NCBI GenBank assembly: GCA_023079485.1
Contig: CM041083.1
Coordinates: 109,471,554-109,535,553 of the forward strand
From: Archilochus colubris
Lineage: Eukaryota; Chordata; Aves; Apodiformes; Trochilidae
Reading direction: 5' to 3'
DNA: 64,000 nt
Below the pieces are notes generated by a model, which saw only the letters and a program-made list of their open reading frames with translations, was not told the DNA's origin and did no database searches. A program made the translations under genes and the position numbers. Numbering within the stretch: the first letter of the stretch is position 1; the number at the start of each line of letters is the position of its first letter. Below, one piece after another: positions 51,689 to 63,830 of the stretch.

Positions 51689-51735
51689 GGGTCTGGGTTT
51701 GGGTTTGGGTTCCCAAACAGGGTTTGGGTTCCGGG
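51689..51735 (+). repeat. GGGTTT-type repeat, G-quadruplex motif
   Basis: Four GGG tracts with 3-nt loops lie at 51,689-51,709 (loops TCT, TTT, TTT), a canonical intramolecular G4 pattern. Three more GGG tracts follow at 51,720, 51,726 and 51,733. The unit resembles but is not the vertebrate telomere unit TTAGGG. Confidence 0.8.
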
Positions 51736-52971
51736 TCATCTGAAGCTGTAACCTCTGTGTTGACACTAGAATGTTTGCAGCCAGCTCGAGGCAGTGGCAG
51801 AGGACTGCTTGTATCATTTTTTGTGCTAGGTAGCCCTGAGTGCAGACTTAAAGCTGAAGAAATGCATGCTGCTGCCAACTTCTTAACCAGCACAAACTTC
51901 AACAGTGCCATCAGTGCTGGTGAGGCTCGACTGGCTGGCAGCAGGGTCCCACTCCATCTCCACATCCCTGCTGCCCTGTGCCATTGCTTTCCATGCACCT
52001 CCCACACATGTAATAATCATAGCCAAGAGTGTGGTTTCTCTGGCTGGGAGGTAGGTGGGCAGTGCCCCGACATCGGTGCTGCCCAGGTGGTACCATCTGT
52101 TGCACAACATGATTCCTCAGCCTATTTTTTCTGAGTAGACTTGATGGAGGAAGAACAATGCATTCGATTCTTCCAAAGATGTTATTGCTTTGCCCAGAGC
52201 CTAATTAGCTGTGTGGTTGTGTAAAGCTGCTGTTCCTCAGTACTCTTTCCAAGTGGAAAATCGGTTGCTGTTTTGTTATTCATTCAAATTTTTAATCACA
52301 TGACTGAATATTTGTGCAAGTAATGCACAGCTTTTTGAGAAAAATAAACAAAAATCTCTCTTGCAGAGGTAGTTGACTGGGAAAAGTGGAACAGAAAGAG
52401 AAAATTTAGCCCTAACTGATACCATTTGTGTTAAATGAAGCAGAAAACCAGAAGATGAGTGGTTTTGACTTCCCTGCACTGAAGCAAAAACCCAGAATGG
52501 ATCAGGGATCTGTGGCCATAGGTTTTCACAGCTTCCATTAAATGCCACTCTTGTAGTCTGTCTCTGAAACACATCCCACAAACTACCAGCCACCTACAGA
52601 CCCACTGCCAGCCACTTCCTAGCTGAACAGCCAGGCTGACAGGAGCTCTGCAGGAAGGATCAGCTCTGCTGCACTCCAGACTGGGTCCTTTTCCCTCTCT
52701 CCACTCCTCATAGCAGCAGGAAAAATACAGGCAAGCAGGGGAACTGCCTGGATCTGCCAGTATATGCACCAGTTGTCCCCTCCTGATACTACAAGTCTGT
52801 TCCTCTATAACACCCATCAAAGGAAACAAGGGGAAGTGAGATAGATACCTGGGACCATATAACAACTCCACCTTCATTCCCCTATGGGAGCATTTGATCT
52901 CTAACTGCTATGCTACAGCAGCAATAAATTCTTTCTCTCATTAATTCTTTAAAAATCCTATGACATACAAT

Positions 52972-53021
52972 TTTGTAATACTTTTAAGTATTACAAATAC
53001 AAGCTTAATAAAATTAAGCTT
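52972..53021. repeat. Two adjacent perfect palindromes
   Basis: TTTGTAATACTT / AAGTATTACAAA (12-bp arms, 2-nt spacer, 52,972-52,997) is followed three bases later by AAGCTTAAT / ATTAAGCTT (9-bp arms, 3-nt spacer, 53,001-53,021). Both are AT-rich and could form side-by-side hairpins. Confidence 0.9.
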
Positions 53022-54711
53022 ATTTTTCCACACAAAGTTATAATAGCTTATTGCAAGGTATTAGATACCAGTGGTTGAAATGCAAGTTCCTTCTTGTAAT
53101 AAAATAGAGTACATTTAAGGCATGATTTGATGACTGGATATCCAAATTTAATATCAGATAGGTCTGATGAAACTGATGCATGAAAAGGATTATATGAAAA
53201 ACTAGGAAGTAAAAAAGACTGGAGTTTTGGGTGTTTCATTGTTAATTTCTCCAGAAAAATAATTCATATTTCGTAGGAGGTACAAATTTCATTGAAATTC
53301 CATAGGTGGTGCAAACTGGGATGTAAGTAATATAATCTTCTCACAGTCCCACCAACTCACTTCTCCACAACAAAGTACTCCCAGAGGAGTTCTGTATTCT
53401 CTTATACAGAGCAATAAAAATGGCATTTACAGATAGCAACAGAAAAAGCCTGTCCTTTCCTTCTGCCCTCTATCTCAGAATATGTATTGCTACTTTTCTT
53501 CTAGCAAAGACAAACAGAAATTCTTTCTGCTCTATTGGGGATTTATAAGCAAAACTTGTGGCTTCTTAGTTATGGAGGAAATTTTGTACTTTAAGTTTGA
53601 AATTTAAGCTCTTCAGGCTAACTCACGTGGATGGCAAGTCCTCATTACAGAGCTCTTCATGGATAAAGAACTAAATTCCACTCTCTTAAATGGCTGAGGT
53701 GTCACAGATCTCTGTAAACTTGCAATTATACCAACTCAAAACCCATAGAGATAACCCATCCTTATACCTATTCAGAATCACATTAGCACCTCATGAGTCA
53801 TTCAAGACCAAGTACCTCTGTCTGCAAAAAACACTGAGTGAGAAAAGGTCCCTGCCCTTAGGGTTTTACATCCAGACACACAGAAAGCACAGAAGTGCCA
53901 ACAGGGGATTGGAAGGATGATAACTGAGGGCATGTGACATTAAGTGGTCTCTATTGAGCCTAGCAGTTCTCTAAATTAGCCTATATTTTTTAAGATTATA
54001 TCCCTTCATATCCTATATTTTATTTTGCAACAGGTGTCTGTGTGTGCTGATTACCCAAAAGCCTTTTCAAACGATCAGGCAATGCAAATTTTAAGTTATG
54101 CCTCCACTTTCTTCCAGACATTTTTGCATCCTTAAATCATACTCATGGGGTAAAGGCAACTTACGAAGTCTTGGAGTTACAACACAAGCTGATTGTTTAC
54201 TATCTTTACCTAAGTGAAACATATCAGCTAGTTGAGATTTGTTTGGTTGTTTTGTTTTGGGGTGTATGTGTGCAGATTTCTGCTTTGTTAGCCTTTTAAC
54301 AGATTATTTTTTTCTGAACCAGGAAACAGGGGTTAAAGTTAGGTCAGGCTATAGGGTCTCCCAGGGCACTGAGGAAAACCAGCAAACCCTTGGAAAGTGA
54401 GAAGGGAAATGTTGCCTTCCCCATGGAGCTCACCAGAGGGTCCCCTTAAAGGGTGTCCAGCCCACATGCAGTGACCTGAGGGCTGTGCTGTGGGGCACGT
54501 TGTCCCTAGCAGCTGCAGACAGACAAGGACCACCTCCTCCCCACCATGGGGTGCTGAGAGAGAGGGGTGCTGGAGGTGTCTGTCCCCTCTGCTCTGATGA
54601 CACCCCACCTGCAGCACCCTGTAGCACCATCCGCTTCTATAGCCTGAGCCTGGCTACCCAACCCCTGCCTGTGCTTATGTTGGCCCTGGTAGCTCAGGAA
54701 CATGGCATTCT

Positions 54712-54746
54712 GTTTTGTTTTGTTTTGTTTTGTTTTGTTTTGTTTT
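54712..54746. repeat. (GTTTT)7 microsatellite
   Basis: Seven perfect pentamer units. Likely length-polymorphic between individuals. Confidence 0.95.
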
Positions 54747-55450
54747 CTAAAAAAATGACTGTGTATATAAAGTTTATCTTCAAAACTGGCAGCCTTTACA
54801 CAGACAAAATATGAAGCCCAGAACAGAACTGCAGTTTTCTTTTTACAACTTTGGCAATGCAAATGCAATTGATTAAATTCCTGAGCTCCGAACCAACAGA
54901 GAATTGGCAGCATGCTCCCTCCTCCCAGTGAGGATACTGGATTGACCCCAGATTTTAAAAAGCAAGAGACACTTTTTTTCATTTTGAAGGGTGCTGGGTA
55001 GGACCCTGGGCTTTCTTCCAACAGCTGTCTTCCTCCCATCTTTCCCTTCTCCTTGTCCCTCAGTCACACAGGCACACACTGGCATTCATAACACCACTCT
55101 TGTGGCTGCTATAGGGTGCTGCAGGTGAGGCATCCATCAGGTGTGGGTGGCAACCTCAGCACCTCCAGGTCCAAGGACTCAGCTTTCTGCAGCCCAGGGA
55201 GCAATGAGAGGACTGGGCTCTGGCATAGCAAAGAAGGGCTCCTCTGAGTGAGGGCTGAGCTGATCCTCATAGGAGGGGGGACTCCGGAAGGCTGGCCCCT
55301 AGAAGAAGCTGGCCTTGACTAGTCCTCATATTTCATTAACATAGTCATATTCTACAATGTGGCCCATCACAGAGTTTGCCTGCTGCTTCCTGGCTTCAGA
55401 ACTCATTTTTTGCTCCTTATCCTGCTATCAGTCACAGATTTCCTCTAAAT

Positions 55451-55490
55451 ATTCACACACATATGCATATACAAATATATACACACACCA
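55451..55490. repeat. Degenerate (CA)n/(TA)n patch
   Basis: Alternating ACAC and ATAT segments with ATATGCATAT in the middle. Imperfect simple repeat. Confidence 0.7.
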
Positions 55491-58034
55491 ACATTCTAGC
55501 CTTTTCAAGGAGGAAGCTAGAAAAAACTTTCCCATTTCTCCACAATAAAAAAAAATGTTGTTTTGTGTTGTTTTCCTTGAAAAGCTTCAATTAAGACAGC
55601 TACACTAGAATGACTCTGAGGAAAATATAGTGAGAGTGACCACAATATTTGGACTTAAAGCCAACCTTCCCCCAAGGTGAAGCACAAAAAACCCGAACTT
55701 CAATGTTGGCTAATTAGGCAGGCAAACCTCAGGCACAAAAGTGGGAGGTGGAGTTCATTGTCAGTGTTTTGGGGCTGGAGCCCATGTTTAATATAATTAC
55801 TACTAATATGAAGGTTCCTCATCTTCTTCGTTGGTTTTGGTCACTGGTGGGGATGCATGTGAGCTCACCTGGGTTGTGGGGGATTGTTGTTTGTCCACTT
55901 CCTTGAACAAAACCTGCGTGGGCTGAATTTCTCTAGAAGGGAACCAGGCACAGCAGCTCTATCAGATGCAATTATCATGTAAAGATACTCACCCCAAGAT
56001 TTAAAATACCTATTTGGAAGGTTTTGATTGTTTTGAACTGGTAATCATGCTTTCCTGTGCTTGGGAGTTTTGAGTAATTCAAGAACTATGTTTGGAGATT
56101 CATTTTAAATGGTCACACTTGTTTACTTTCTCATTGTAAATATGAGAATGAGATATGTAATGATGAATATGTGCTTTACATTAAAATTTGTACTTCCTTT
56201 CATCAAGTGAAAGCAATAACTTACCTTGCTGAAGTGCAACTATTCAGAGTCTTAATTTTTTAATGCTATGAAAGAGTTAATTATATACTTCATTATCACT
56301 GGATAGTTTATTCTCTTCTCTTCTCTTTATCTCTGGCACATTCTATTTGGACAGAAAGTAGAACCCAAATAAACTGCATATGACAGCTATATCTATATTA
56401 GGCTTTATCTATATAAGGTTTGGGCATCAAAAAAGTTACTACTGAGTGCCTAGGTCAGATCCAACAAGACCATGCCAGTCTTGTAGGAAGAAAAATCTAG
56501 TCAAAATCATCAGTATAAAATATGCATCAGATAATTTTAATTCTGAAGTGTTGCTCCAGAGACAATTGAGAGTTCAATAGTTTCCAAGTGCCTGTGAAGA
56601 CATAGCACCATTATAGATATGAGGGAGGAGAACCAAAGGCAAAATGGAAATAGTTAAATGTGTGGTTTGAGTAAGTTCAATATTAATTTAGGAGATAGTG
56701 GCAATTTCAGACAGAGAGAGAAAAAAGGATGGAGAGTGCTGCAAAGATGATTCTTTTAAAAGCTCATTTCTGCATTAGTTACTATCGGAGAATGGACTTG
56801 ATTCACCCACGCCTCTCACATTTCGTAACAAAAAGTGTATTTCCTATTTTGAAATGGGTGCTCATTTCTTGAATCAAATAACAAATGTCAGTTGCAAAAG
56901 CATCTTCGGTTTCCAAAGAAAGATGTCTGCATTGATTACTTTATCTGTTTTTCTCAGTCAATGTATAGCCAACTAAAAAAGTCAAGAGATTCATGATCAA
57001 ATCTAAAAGATAAACTGCAGCTCAGCCCAACATGCTCTATCAGGATGAATGTGCAGCAAGTTTGGGCATGTCTTCTCTTCCATGAAGCCCAGGATGAGAA
57101 TAGCAATTTGCTACTTCTCAGTAAGAGAGTAGATTATAGAGAAACAAAAGATAAACTGTCTAATTTTGAACTGTTATTGTAAAAGCTTCTTAGTCTTGAA
57201 CACAGAAAGGCCCATCATGTTATCAAATAAAACATATGCTTTCTGATTCAGATTTGGCTGCAAACTAGATCAGTATACATCTATGCTGCTCTAATTATTT
57301 GAATGTGGCCTTTCAAAGAGATATATTTTCTTCTAAAGGAGAGAATTTAAAGAAGTTTGGCATTCTGCAAAACAGCCTGAATAGTGAGTGTACTCTGACA
57401 TTCATATGAATTGTGTTGTTTAAAACCAAGTGCATAAAAATCATAGCCAATAGCCACTGTGGTTTTATAGCTATAGTTCATGGAAGCAGCATTACCCAGT
57501 GCTGAAGTCCACGTAAAAGCTTTGGAGGTGCTTTTCCCTACTTGAATGCACAGTGTATTGTTGCTGGACAAATAGATAAATGTAATCCATTGGACCTGCA
57601 AATCAGTTTCTGTATTGTTAGAGACAAGTGAAAATGAGTCCTTTGCACTATTGACCCCAGACAGGCTGGGCACTGGTAAAGGCAGGTCAGCCTGCTGCTT
57701 CCTTTATGGCTAAATGCTGATAACCTCTTTAAATTATCTCTGACTGAAACCTGGAGACTGTGGTAAGGAGGGAATAAGAAACATGAGTGCTTCCCGTGCT
57801 CCTGACACACCACTGGTGATGAGAGCAAGAGGTGCTGAGCTCACAGCAGAGCCCACAGTGGGCATTGCCACTGAGGTCTGATAAACAGGCTCCAGCAGGT
57901 CTTGCTGGGTCAGCTGGAGGGGGTTATTGCCCCCAGATGCCTGTCCTGGCCCCCACAAAGGTCCCCACCCTGTCTAGTTACAGCAGAGTGGGTGGTGTGA
58001 GCTGATGAGTCAGTCCCTTTTCACTCTGAAAGTA

Positions 58035-58315
58035 AAAAAATTCTAGGGGTTTCTTGGCTGGAGAAAGGGTAGAGAGAGGTCTTACTACCATCTAGCACAA
58101 AAATAGGCTGTTGAGAAGGATTAAATCATTCTCTTCAGTCTTAGATAGCAGAAATCAAACAGGGGTGGGCAGTAGCTGAAAAATAGGAAGCTCAGGTTCA
58201 GCAGAGACAAGCTTTCCCAAACACTAAGGGCATCACTAAGAGGGCTTTTACTTGGCCATGGTGGACCTATCATCTCTGAAGCCATTTAAGAACAGGCTGG
58301 AGAAGTCTCTCAAGA
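58035..58315 (+). mobile_element. Old CR1 fragment (ORF2 tail and 3' UTR, decayed)
   Basis: In plus orientation this follows the CR1 order: a GGCTGGAGAAAGGG block, AGAGAGGTCTTACTACCATC, then a GCTGTTGAGAAGGATTAAAT segment, GGGCAGTAGCTGAAAAATAG, and a final CATCTCTGAAGCCATTTAAG. Each corresponds to a known CR1 block, but substitutions and small indels are frequent. The octamer tail and last ~80 bp are missing or unrecognisable. The frame is destroyed. It looks older than the other copies here. Confidence 0.75.
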
Positions 58316-61300
58316 ATAACTACAGTCTTCAAGTCCTCAGCCCTATTTTTCTACCCTCCTACGACTTTGCTGAAATACAATTTGAACACTTGACCCTGGG
58401 GTAACCTTTATGGGTTACATCTACAGTAACTACTGTAGGAAAGCAATAGCCAGTGTGCACAGTGTGTGTATTGCTATAGTAAGTCTGTACAACAGCAGGT
58501 ATTAAGGTCTCCTTTTCCTACCCACCCCTCCACTGCTGAAGACTACTCTCTATAAAGGTCTGAGGTGAAAGGGCAAGCCAGTGTGTAATTCTGAGTGTGT
58601 CACTTCTGGCAAGAGATGAGACATTAACAACCAAATGAGAAAATAAGCAGAAAAACAGACTGCATCATCCCATCTATAAGTTAAATAAAACTTTTAATTT
58701 CTACATTTAGCTCTGTTTCCTGCATCTCTACCTGTCACTTCAGAACTCACTTTCTCTTCACTGAACTTAGCTCAAGAAATCCCAAGTGGCTAAAATCAGG
58801 CATTACCTTGCCTAGCCTTCGTGAGTCTAAAACCACCACAAAACTACTCTGGCTGTGCAGGCAGGAAGAAGCTTGTACAAATGACTAATGCAGACCATGT
58901 TAAAGAGAAAAAAATATTTAAAAATTAAAAATAAAAATACCCAAACTGCATCATGCTGTTAATTGGCGCCATCCAAATGCCGATGTACATGTTGTCCTTG
59001 TGGTGGAGGGTAGGCAATTGGTGTAGTATGTTAAAAGGTGTCTGTGTCTTTCTTTGTAAATAAATTGTTTAGAGTTCTCAGATTTCTAGCTAAATGGTTA
59101 TGAAGTTTATCAGGGCTTGCACATAGTGTTGGTTCAAAATAGGAACTTGCAATTATCACTCAATTACAGTCCTTCGAAATCAGACAGCAAGGCACCATTG
59201 GCACAGCCCCAGGAAAACATTCAGTGCAGAGATACTAATCAAGATGCTGTTCCTAACAGCTAACAAGAAATTCATTTTAATACATTGTACACTGGGCAGT
59301 TTGATGTTGTTGGATCAATTTGCCCCTTTGATTTTGCAGAGTCCCTATGAAGAAAGTGTAAGCTAAGGCTCTGATTCATTCCAGCTATTCCATTATTTAC
59401 TAGTGTGTCAGAAGACTTTGCAACTGATCTTTTCATGGGGAACTTAAAGCATGTTCTCCAGACAAGGGAGGGAAGGCACTGAGCAAGCTGCTGAAAGGTA
59501 GTAACACAGCCCACCCATTATTTATGTCAGCTCCACAGAGCTTTGTCTCAGAGTTTCCCTGTTCAGAAGACTCTGTTTGTGGGTACAGCTTGGCTGGACT
59601 TTTGCATGGAAAATGCAGTTTTCTGAAACACTGGGACTTCTCCCACTATCACTGCCTAGAGGTGTTTTATTTTGGGGGCCTTGGGGAAGACATAGCAATG
59701 AAAGTGAAATGGGAGAAATGAGACAGCTCACAAGGTAATATGAAAGTGTAGCTGCACAAGTATGGCATTTTTTTCTCTGTTTAAGATGTTCAAAGGGCCT
59801 CACCTTACATCCAGAAGAGCATTTTTGCATGTGTCAAACTTTAAGCAAGTTGTCGTATAAGGTGTGATAGTATTACCCATTGCATTAGCTTATGGCTGTA
59901 ATTACCAGGCAAACAAAAAGGTTTGACACTGCTCTCTCACAAATATTTTGTAGAAGTAATTTCATGAAATATGTTTGACAACAGTTTCCTCATAGTCTTA
60001 CAAATTCAGAGAAGGAACTTTTCAATGTGAAGATCAGTTTAGTGGAAACTATGTAACAGCAGTGGAAATCTACTTTCTACAGAATCTGAATTTCCTCATC
60101 TAGAAACATGATATCATTTCTTGGAAGAACCCAAGACAGTCACAGACACATGTCACACTTTTGTACTCTGTAGAATACCTAAATTTAAATGCACAATCAA
60201 AGAGGCATTCAAACATGGTCAGTTTGTTCATTTGTGTTTTGCCAGGCTTTAGAGATTTGGAGTGCTGAATAGCAAAACTGTAATACAATTACAAGATAAC
60301 AAAACTGGAGCAAGAAAATATTTTAGACCATTATTACTCAAAATGCAAAAGACTTCTAATCTGATACATCTAAGCTTCTTGTTTTGTAGGAAAATAAAGA
60401 TTCCAGCCATGTCGAGAAAGAAATCTACTCAAAACAAACCATGTTTACCAAACTTTCCTACAGTAAACACTGTCATCGAACTTTCTATGAACTCCAGCAG
60501 TAACACTGTCAGCTTTCTCCTAATGCTCTCCTGCCTGACTCTGTGAAGCCCACAGCCTGCTGAATTTGGAAAACTTTTTGCACTATAAATGTCAGGAAGC
60601 AAGATGCTGAACACCGGACATATAACTGTATGAATCAGCTAACACTGTCACAGGATATAAGGAGCAGGGCTCCTTTTTGATCATTCAGGTGATAAACAGG
60701 ATAATAATAATATAAAAATAATACTTTCTTGATTATCCAAAAGCCCTTCACCATGCAGCCAGCCCTTCCACCTAGTCCCAGCCTCTAATGACAAATGTGA
60801 ATTGCCCCATGGCACTGTTGCACTCTTCTGCTCTCAGCTGCACTGGACATGCTATACTGAGGAGAGTGATTCTGCTACTGCTCAATTTGTAATGAAAGGA
60901 GCAAAGCAGTGGCACAGAGCAAGGGAGTTTCTTCCCTCTCGTGGCTGCACAGAAGTCAGTTCCTCATGCCGCTGTTTCCTGAGAGCCACACATTGATGTC
61001 TGTGCTATTTGCAGCTACTTCTGTCAAAGGCACAGACATATGTAATGCAAGATAAATAAATGGCATAAAACAAATACTAAGGTCTCTGCTCATGACTTCT
61101 TTCCCAACAGGAAGAAACCGTCATCATTCTCCTGCTATCATCTCTCTGTGTGCCCCTCAGCAACAACAGAGGAAGAGTGTGGTTTGCTTGCACTACGCTG
61201 TTGATTGTTTGCACCTCTGTTTCAGTACAGCTGCCACTAGCTCTGAAACTTGGCTCAACTCTTGAGAATAACTGAGGGAAAAAAAATTATTTAGTACAGT

Positions 61301-63065
61301 CCAAGTTTCTCAGTTTTCATATCCTGGCCTGGCCTTTTTGTCAGTTTTAGAAATCTGAGGTGGAGAAGAAAGTATATTTTCCAGCAGACTGATTCCTCTA
61401 TTGCCAGCTGCACTGGCTTCCTTTACTGACTTCTGTCTCTCCTTTCTTGTAAGAGAAAAAAAAAATTTAAAAAAATAAAAATCCCCTGGCTCCCTGAAGG
61501 GAAATTGTAGCCTCAGTTCAACAAGTTGCTTTGCGGGCCAATTGCTCATATATATTCCCAGTCTCATTATTAACAGCTGGAAGAGAAAGAATGGAAGGGG
61601 CTGTGCATGAAGAGGGGGATGAGGAAAACAGGTGAACATGGAGCAGAATCATCTGGGCTCAGCAACAGTCTTTCACTCTGCAAAAGAGACCAGAGGAGTT
61701 AGGGTAAAATGTGTTATGTTTTCTTCTCTCTGGAAGCCAAGAAGAGTGGTGTGACAGGATTTGAGTCAGTTAGAGCTCTGGGATGGCTATCTTCTTGCTT
61801 TATAGAGCTCCTCAAAGAAGGATGAAACTACACATCTATTAAAAAGGAAGGTTATAAACAAGAATGCATGTATTTGTAAACAAAGTGAAGTAACCAAGCA
61901 GGAAGTTCAGTATTTTTATACCTATTGCACTACCTGCCCACTGTGTCTTTGCAGATGGGTTTTTCTTTTAAGAGTCCTGCTACCAACTTGATGGCTTTCC
62001 GAATTTGCAGCAACCACTGTACATCTGTTTCTGGTCCTAGGCAATCTGTTTTAGTCCTTTCTGAGGTCTTAAGAGGTGCGTACTCCTTGCTTCTCTGAAA
62101 GTCAATCTCTTATTTTGAACAATTGACTCACAGCACTTTCCAGTGACTATATTTCTCTTACCTGCCACCTCTGGTCTTGGGGAGCCCTATATCCCTTTCT
62201 TACTCACCTGAGGAAAGGAAAAGGAAAAACAATAGGAAAGAGGAAGAGAGGAAAACCACTACCACAGGAAAAATAGATACTTGAGTCAAGTTTGAGCTGC
62301 TCACAAGGCTGCAGGTCAAGCAGAAGAAATCAGACTTGGCATGACCTCACACCTTGACTTATCACTCTACAGTAAGTACAGTGTTAGCTGTTGTTCTCTG
62401 TACATCTTCTCTGGTTATCAACCAACCCCCCTAGAAAGATGCTCTAGCTTCCCTGATGACTTTTAGGTAAGAGGAGGAATGAAAATAAAAGAGGAAAGCA
62501 GTGTCAGAAGAGGAGATTTTTCTTTGCCTTTGTTTTTAGAGCCCTAACAGCACTCCTTTTTGTTAAATGTAATTCAGAAAATTGTTTGTCGCTGTTTTTA
62601 AGCTGTTTGTTAAGCAAACAGCTTAACTACATTGAATTTATTTTAAAAGCCAGTTGCAAACCTGAAACACATCTGTGTTTATCAGTAAACAGGTGTCCCA
62701 AAAAGTGTGAGTAAAAACTTACTCTTTGAAAGCCAGGAAGGTTTATGTTATGTGAGAAATTTCCACAGGAAAAGAAAAAAAAAATCTTGTCTTCAGATGG
62801 ACACAAATTTATAGTCAGATGAATCATAAATGTCATGCTCTGAAGGAACTGTGCCCAGAGAGTTCCTTTTCCTGCTAATGTCGTGCTTCTGACTTTGTGG
62901 TTCACTGCTTGCATATGTCCCTGACTGACATCCCCTTAGAAAGTTCGGTGAGATTTCAGAGAAATTTTCCCCCAGCCTGTGCGTGTCATTTGTGTTTTAT
63001 TGCGCTTCCCACTGGGTTTTTCACCTTTCACAAAGAAAAAGGCATCACCTCAGTTACTGTTCTGT
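58316..63065. other. Unique noncoding sequence
   Basis: No gene or transposon recognised. AT-rich low-complexity patches lie near 58,903-58,940, 60,700-60,725 and 61,455-61,482, and a GA-rich patch near 62,215-62,265. A perfect 12-bp-arm hairpin is present at 62,598-62,626. Confidence 0.55.
62598..62626. repeat. Perfect 12-bp-arm hairpin
   Basis: TTAAGCTGTTTG and CAAACAGCTTAA flank a 5-nt TTAAG loop. No T-run terminator context or transposon ends are seen. Confidence 0.9.
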
Positions 63066-63250
63066 GCCAAGGTATAAGTATGTGTATGCATGTATGTACA
63101 CACGTATGTATACATATTTAGGGATATATGTATATATATATGTGTATGCATACCATTATATGTGTCTATATATCTATGTCTGTATCTCTGTATAGGTCTA
63201 TATATCTCTATATATGTGTATACATCTGTATGCATGTACACATACATCAT
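63066..63250. repeat. TATG/TATA/TATC compound microsatellite
   Basis: About 185 bp of imperfect TGTA, TATA and TCTA units. Reading it in any frame gives Tyr/Ile/Val/Cys-rich artefacts. The ends are loosely inverted copies of one another (GTATGCATGTATGTACACAC near the start and TGTATGCATGTACACATACA near the end). Confidence 0.9.
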
Positions 63251-63429
63251 GGAGCTCATGGAGCATGGTCACTCTCTGCATCAGCAGAATACACAAATAT
63301 TTTGCACCTCAAATGGAATATTCTGTCTGGAAATCACCTCCTCCTGTATGCCCTCTTCATTTGGACTTGCCAGGGTAAGAAAGCTCAGCACCACTGATTC
63401 CTCCAAGAAGAGCAGAACCCCTCTTGGTG

Positions 63430-63830
63430 GAGGTCCCCCAGCCCCACCGGCGGGTGCTGTGAGACAGGGACATGGCCTCGCCCGCCTCCTCGGTTCGGCT
63501 CCAGCGCCCCTGTCAGGGCTGTGCCCCCGTGAGTTACAGTGAGCTGTGCTCGGGACTTCAGCCCTGTCATCCTGTCTCCCATACGGGCTCGTTTATTAAG
63601 GAGAGCCAGCAGGAAGCAGCCATGAGGAAAAGGGGATGGTGCAGTGACAAACCCGAGACATAACCAGGCTCTCGGCGGGCCAGGCCTTGTCAAGCCTGCA
63701 GCAAAAGCAATGGCTCCAGCCCTGACACCGGACGCCTCCTCACCACGAGTGACTCCCGGGGGGCTCTGTTTTACTGTGGCTGGGGTCTGCTGAGGGTTTT
63801 CTGGCTTTCCTGGTGGTGTAAGTTTGAGGC
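63430..63830 (+). promoter_or_regulatory. CpG-rich patch, possible promoter or first exon
   Basis: About 18 CpGs by hand count in the 360 bp from 63,421, well above the neighbouring DNA but weaker than the 13.2-kb island. An ATG at 63,472 opens MASPASSVRLQRPCQGCAP, and a donor-like GTGAGT follows at 63,529. A second strong donor-like GTAAGT lies at 63,818. The combination could be a first exon, but the frame has no recognisable domain and also runs on past the donor, so coding is unproven. Confidence 0.35.

Larger units (their letters stand above)
51446..58034. other. Unique noncoding sequence with G4 motif, twin palindromes and (TTTTG)n
   Basis: No exon recognised. Two long open frames are artefacts. 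The plus frame at 51,595-52,134 reads through the GGGTTT repeat as Val-Trp repeats. The minus frame at 55,039-54,506 reads through (GTTTT)n. A CA/TA-rich patch lies near 55,451-55,490. Confidence 0.55.

Noticed and set aside
51595..52134. 179-codon plus-strand open frame
   Set aside because: It starts in non-repeat DNA but reads through the GGGTTT repeat as Val-Trp/Gly repeats, and competing frames lie on the other strand. No family match.
54506..55039. 177-codon minus-strand open frame
   Set aside because: It is kept open by the (GTTTT)7 repeat, translated as a Lys-Gln-Asn-Thr repeat; composition is otherwise unremarkable.
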